Assembly: GCA_965549355.1 (NCBI GenBank)
Contig: CBEVGD010000002.1
Span: 1-41,254, forward strand
Reading direction: 5' to 3'
Source of the DNA: M55B120 sp965549355
GTDB taxonomy: Bacteria; Actinomycetota; Humimicrobiia; Humimicrobiales; Humimicrobiaceae
Length of the DNA: 41,254 nt
The notes below the pieces were generated by a model. That model ran no database searches. It was given only the letters and a program-made list of their open reading frames with translations, and was not told the origin of the DNA. Within the stretch, counting starts at the first letter, position 1. Every line of letters starts with the position of its first letter. Position numbers and translations under genes: made by a program. Shown piece after piece: positions 40,508 through 41,254 of this stretch.

Positions 40508-41224
40508 ATGGACAATGAAGGAGTTTTGAGAAAAAGGGTCAGGGGCTGGCTTGAAAGTCTTGACATAGAACCAGAGGACCTGAGAGTATACATACAGGCC
40601 CTTACACACAGGTCCTTTGCCCGCCAGATGAATGTACATTCAAGAGGAAATGAACAGCTTGAATTTCTTGGGGACAGCGTGCTGTCATTTGTGATAACTT
40701 CATACCTTTTCAATAATTACAGCCATTTTCCAGAGGGCAGGCTTGCCAAATTGCGAGCCATCCTTGTAAATAAGAAGACCCTTTCAAAGATAGCTGTCAA
40801 AATAAAGATCGACGAGCAGGTGCTCTTAAGCGAAAATGAAGAATCATGCAGGGGACGCGAAAAGGATTCAATACTTGCAGATGCTGTGGAAGCTTTGATC
40901 GGGGCCATCTATATTGATGCGGGTACGGAGTTTGTCAGCCGCTGGGTACTGCAGAGATATGAGGAGCGTATCAAAAATATGATAGATGCTCCGCAGATAT
41001 CTGATTTTAAGACCTATCTGCAGGAGGCTGCTCAGGCGGATTATTCAAAGCTTGTAAAATATAAGCTCACGAAGGCTGACGGTCCCGACCATAATAAAGT
41101 ATTCTATTCAGAGGCCATGCTTGAAAACAGGAGAATAGGCAGGGGAAGGGGCAGCAGCAAGAAGGAATCCGAGCAGGATGCAGCCAAAGACTCTTTAATA
41201 TCATTATATAATTTAGAGCTATAA
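40508..41224 (+). CDS. rnc: Ribonuclease III
   Basis: This 238-residue double-strand RNA endonuclease has the signature NEQLEFLGDSVLSF (E52, D56) and the second acidic pair in DSILADAVEALIGAIYID. The C-terminal double-stranded-RNA-binding domain spans about 163-236 (DFKTYLQEAAQADYSK to SKKESEQDAAKDSLISL). GGCGGCGG lies upstream of the ATG. It processes rRNA precursors. The plsX-acpP-rnc order is widespread. Confidence 0.96.
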   Translation: MDNEGVLRKRVRGWLESLDIEPEDLRVYIQALTHRSFARQMNVHSRGNEQLEFLGDSVLSFVITSYLFNNYSHFPEGRLAKLRAILVNKKTLSKIAVKIKIDEQVLLSENEESCRGREKDSILADAVEALIGAIYIDAGTEFVSRWVLQRYEERIKNMIDAPQISDFKTYLQEAAQADYSKLVKYKLTKADGPDHNKVFYSEAMLENRRIGRGRGSSKKESEQDAAKDSLISLYNLEL

Positions 41225-41239
41225 TAGTATCAGCTTTAC

Positions 41240-41254
41240 GGAGAGGTAGAATTG
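41240..41254 (+). other. Ribosome site and probable TTG start of the next gene
   Basis: GGAGAGG at 41240-41246 lies 5 nt before TTG at 41252-41254, the last three bases of the window. TTG starts are common here, so a further gene in the rnc cluster probably begins at the edge. Its identity is not visible. Confidence 0.4.

Noticed and set aside
1..41254. CRISPR arrays, tRNA or rRNA genes, intact transposases
   Set aside because: No regularly spaced repeats, no cloverleaf-like or rRNA-like sequence, and no transposase frame were recognised by eye in the intergenic regions.

Overview
The window looks like a chromosomal stretch from an anaerobic, deep-branching actinobacterial lineage with low to moderate GC. 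Three gene-level signals point there: an actinobacterial-type integration host factor (mIHF) directly in front of gmk-rpoZ-coaBC-metK-priA-def-fmt-rsmB, a SepIVA/DivIVA-like coiled-coil gene right after coaD, and the fakA...rsmD-coaD...rpmF...plsX-acpP-rnc order. Base and codon use is unlike classical Actinobacteria: Arg is mostly AGG/AGA, Ile is often ATA, and TTG starts are common. Electron-transfer dihydroorotate dehydrogenase (PyrK/PyrD) and an ADP-forming acetate-CoA ligase fit an anaerobic fermentative life. The exact taxon is inference.

Layout. (1) 1-5410: a 3' fragment of an HD-GYP gene at the edge, then an OmpR-type two-component system followed by a MacA/MacB-type exporter (adaptor, ATPase, permease). 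The regulator gene and the adaptor gene share a promoter motif. (2) 5411-6800: a gene-poor stretch with broken gene pieces (PIN toxin, alpha/alpha-toroid protein, XRE regulator, a 23-codon signal-peptide ORF) and a structured inverted repeat. (3) 6822-11283: a probable operon of a small membrane coiled-coil protein, a SigI-type sigma factor, an RsgI-type membrane anti-sigma factor with an unfamiliar outer domain, and two tandem exported serpins. This is the most unusual system in the window. (4) 11600-11959: an RRM RNA-binding protein with a long leader.

(5) 12155-22414: a complete UMP biosynthesis operon pyrR-pyrB-pyrC-carA-carB-pyrK-pyrD-pyrF-pyrE, headed by a PyrR-type attenuator and closed by a terminator that overlaps the pyrE stop. 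carB carries an in-frame TGA 49 codons before its expected end. (6) 22537-31512: mihF-gmk-rpoZ-coaBC-metK-priA-def-fmt-rsmB, then rpmB on the opposite strand. (7) 32066-41224: fakA, rsmD (without a canonical start codon), coaD, sepIVA-like, rpmF, an ADP-forming acyl-CoA synthetase with a DRTGG/Pta-N-like P-loop protein, plsX, acpP, rnc, and the start of another gene at the edge.

A 20-bp intergenic repeat occurs three times: after the serpins, at the predicted fakA start site, and just before plsX. fakA and plsX are both acyl-phosphate genes, so the element may be regulatory, although a mobile-element relic is equally possible. No tRNA, rRNA, CRISPR array or intact transposase was recognised.
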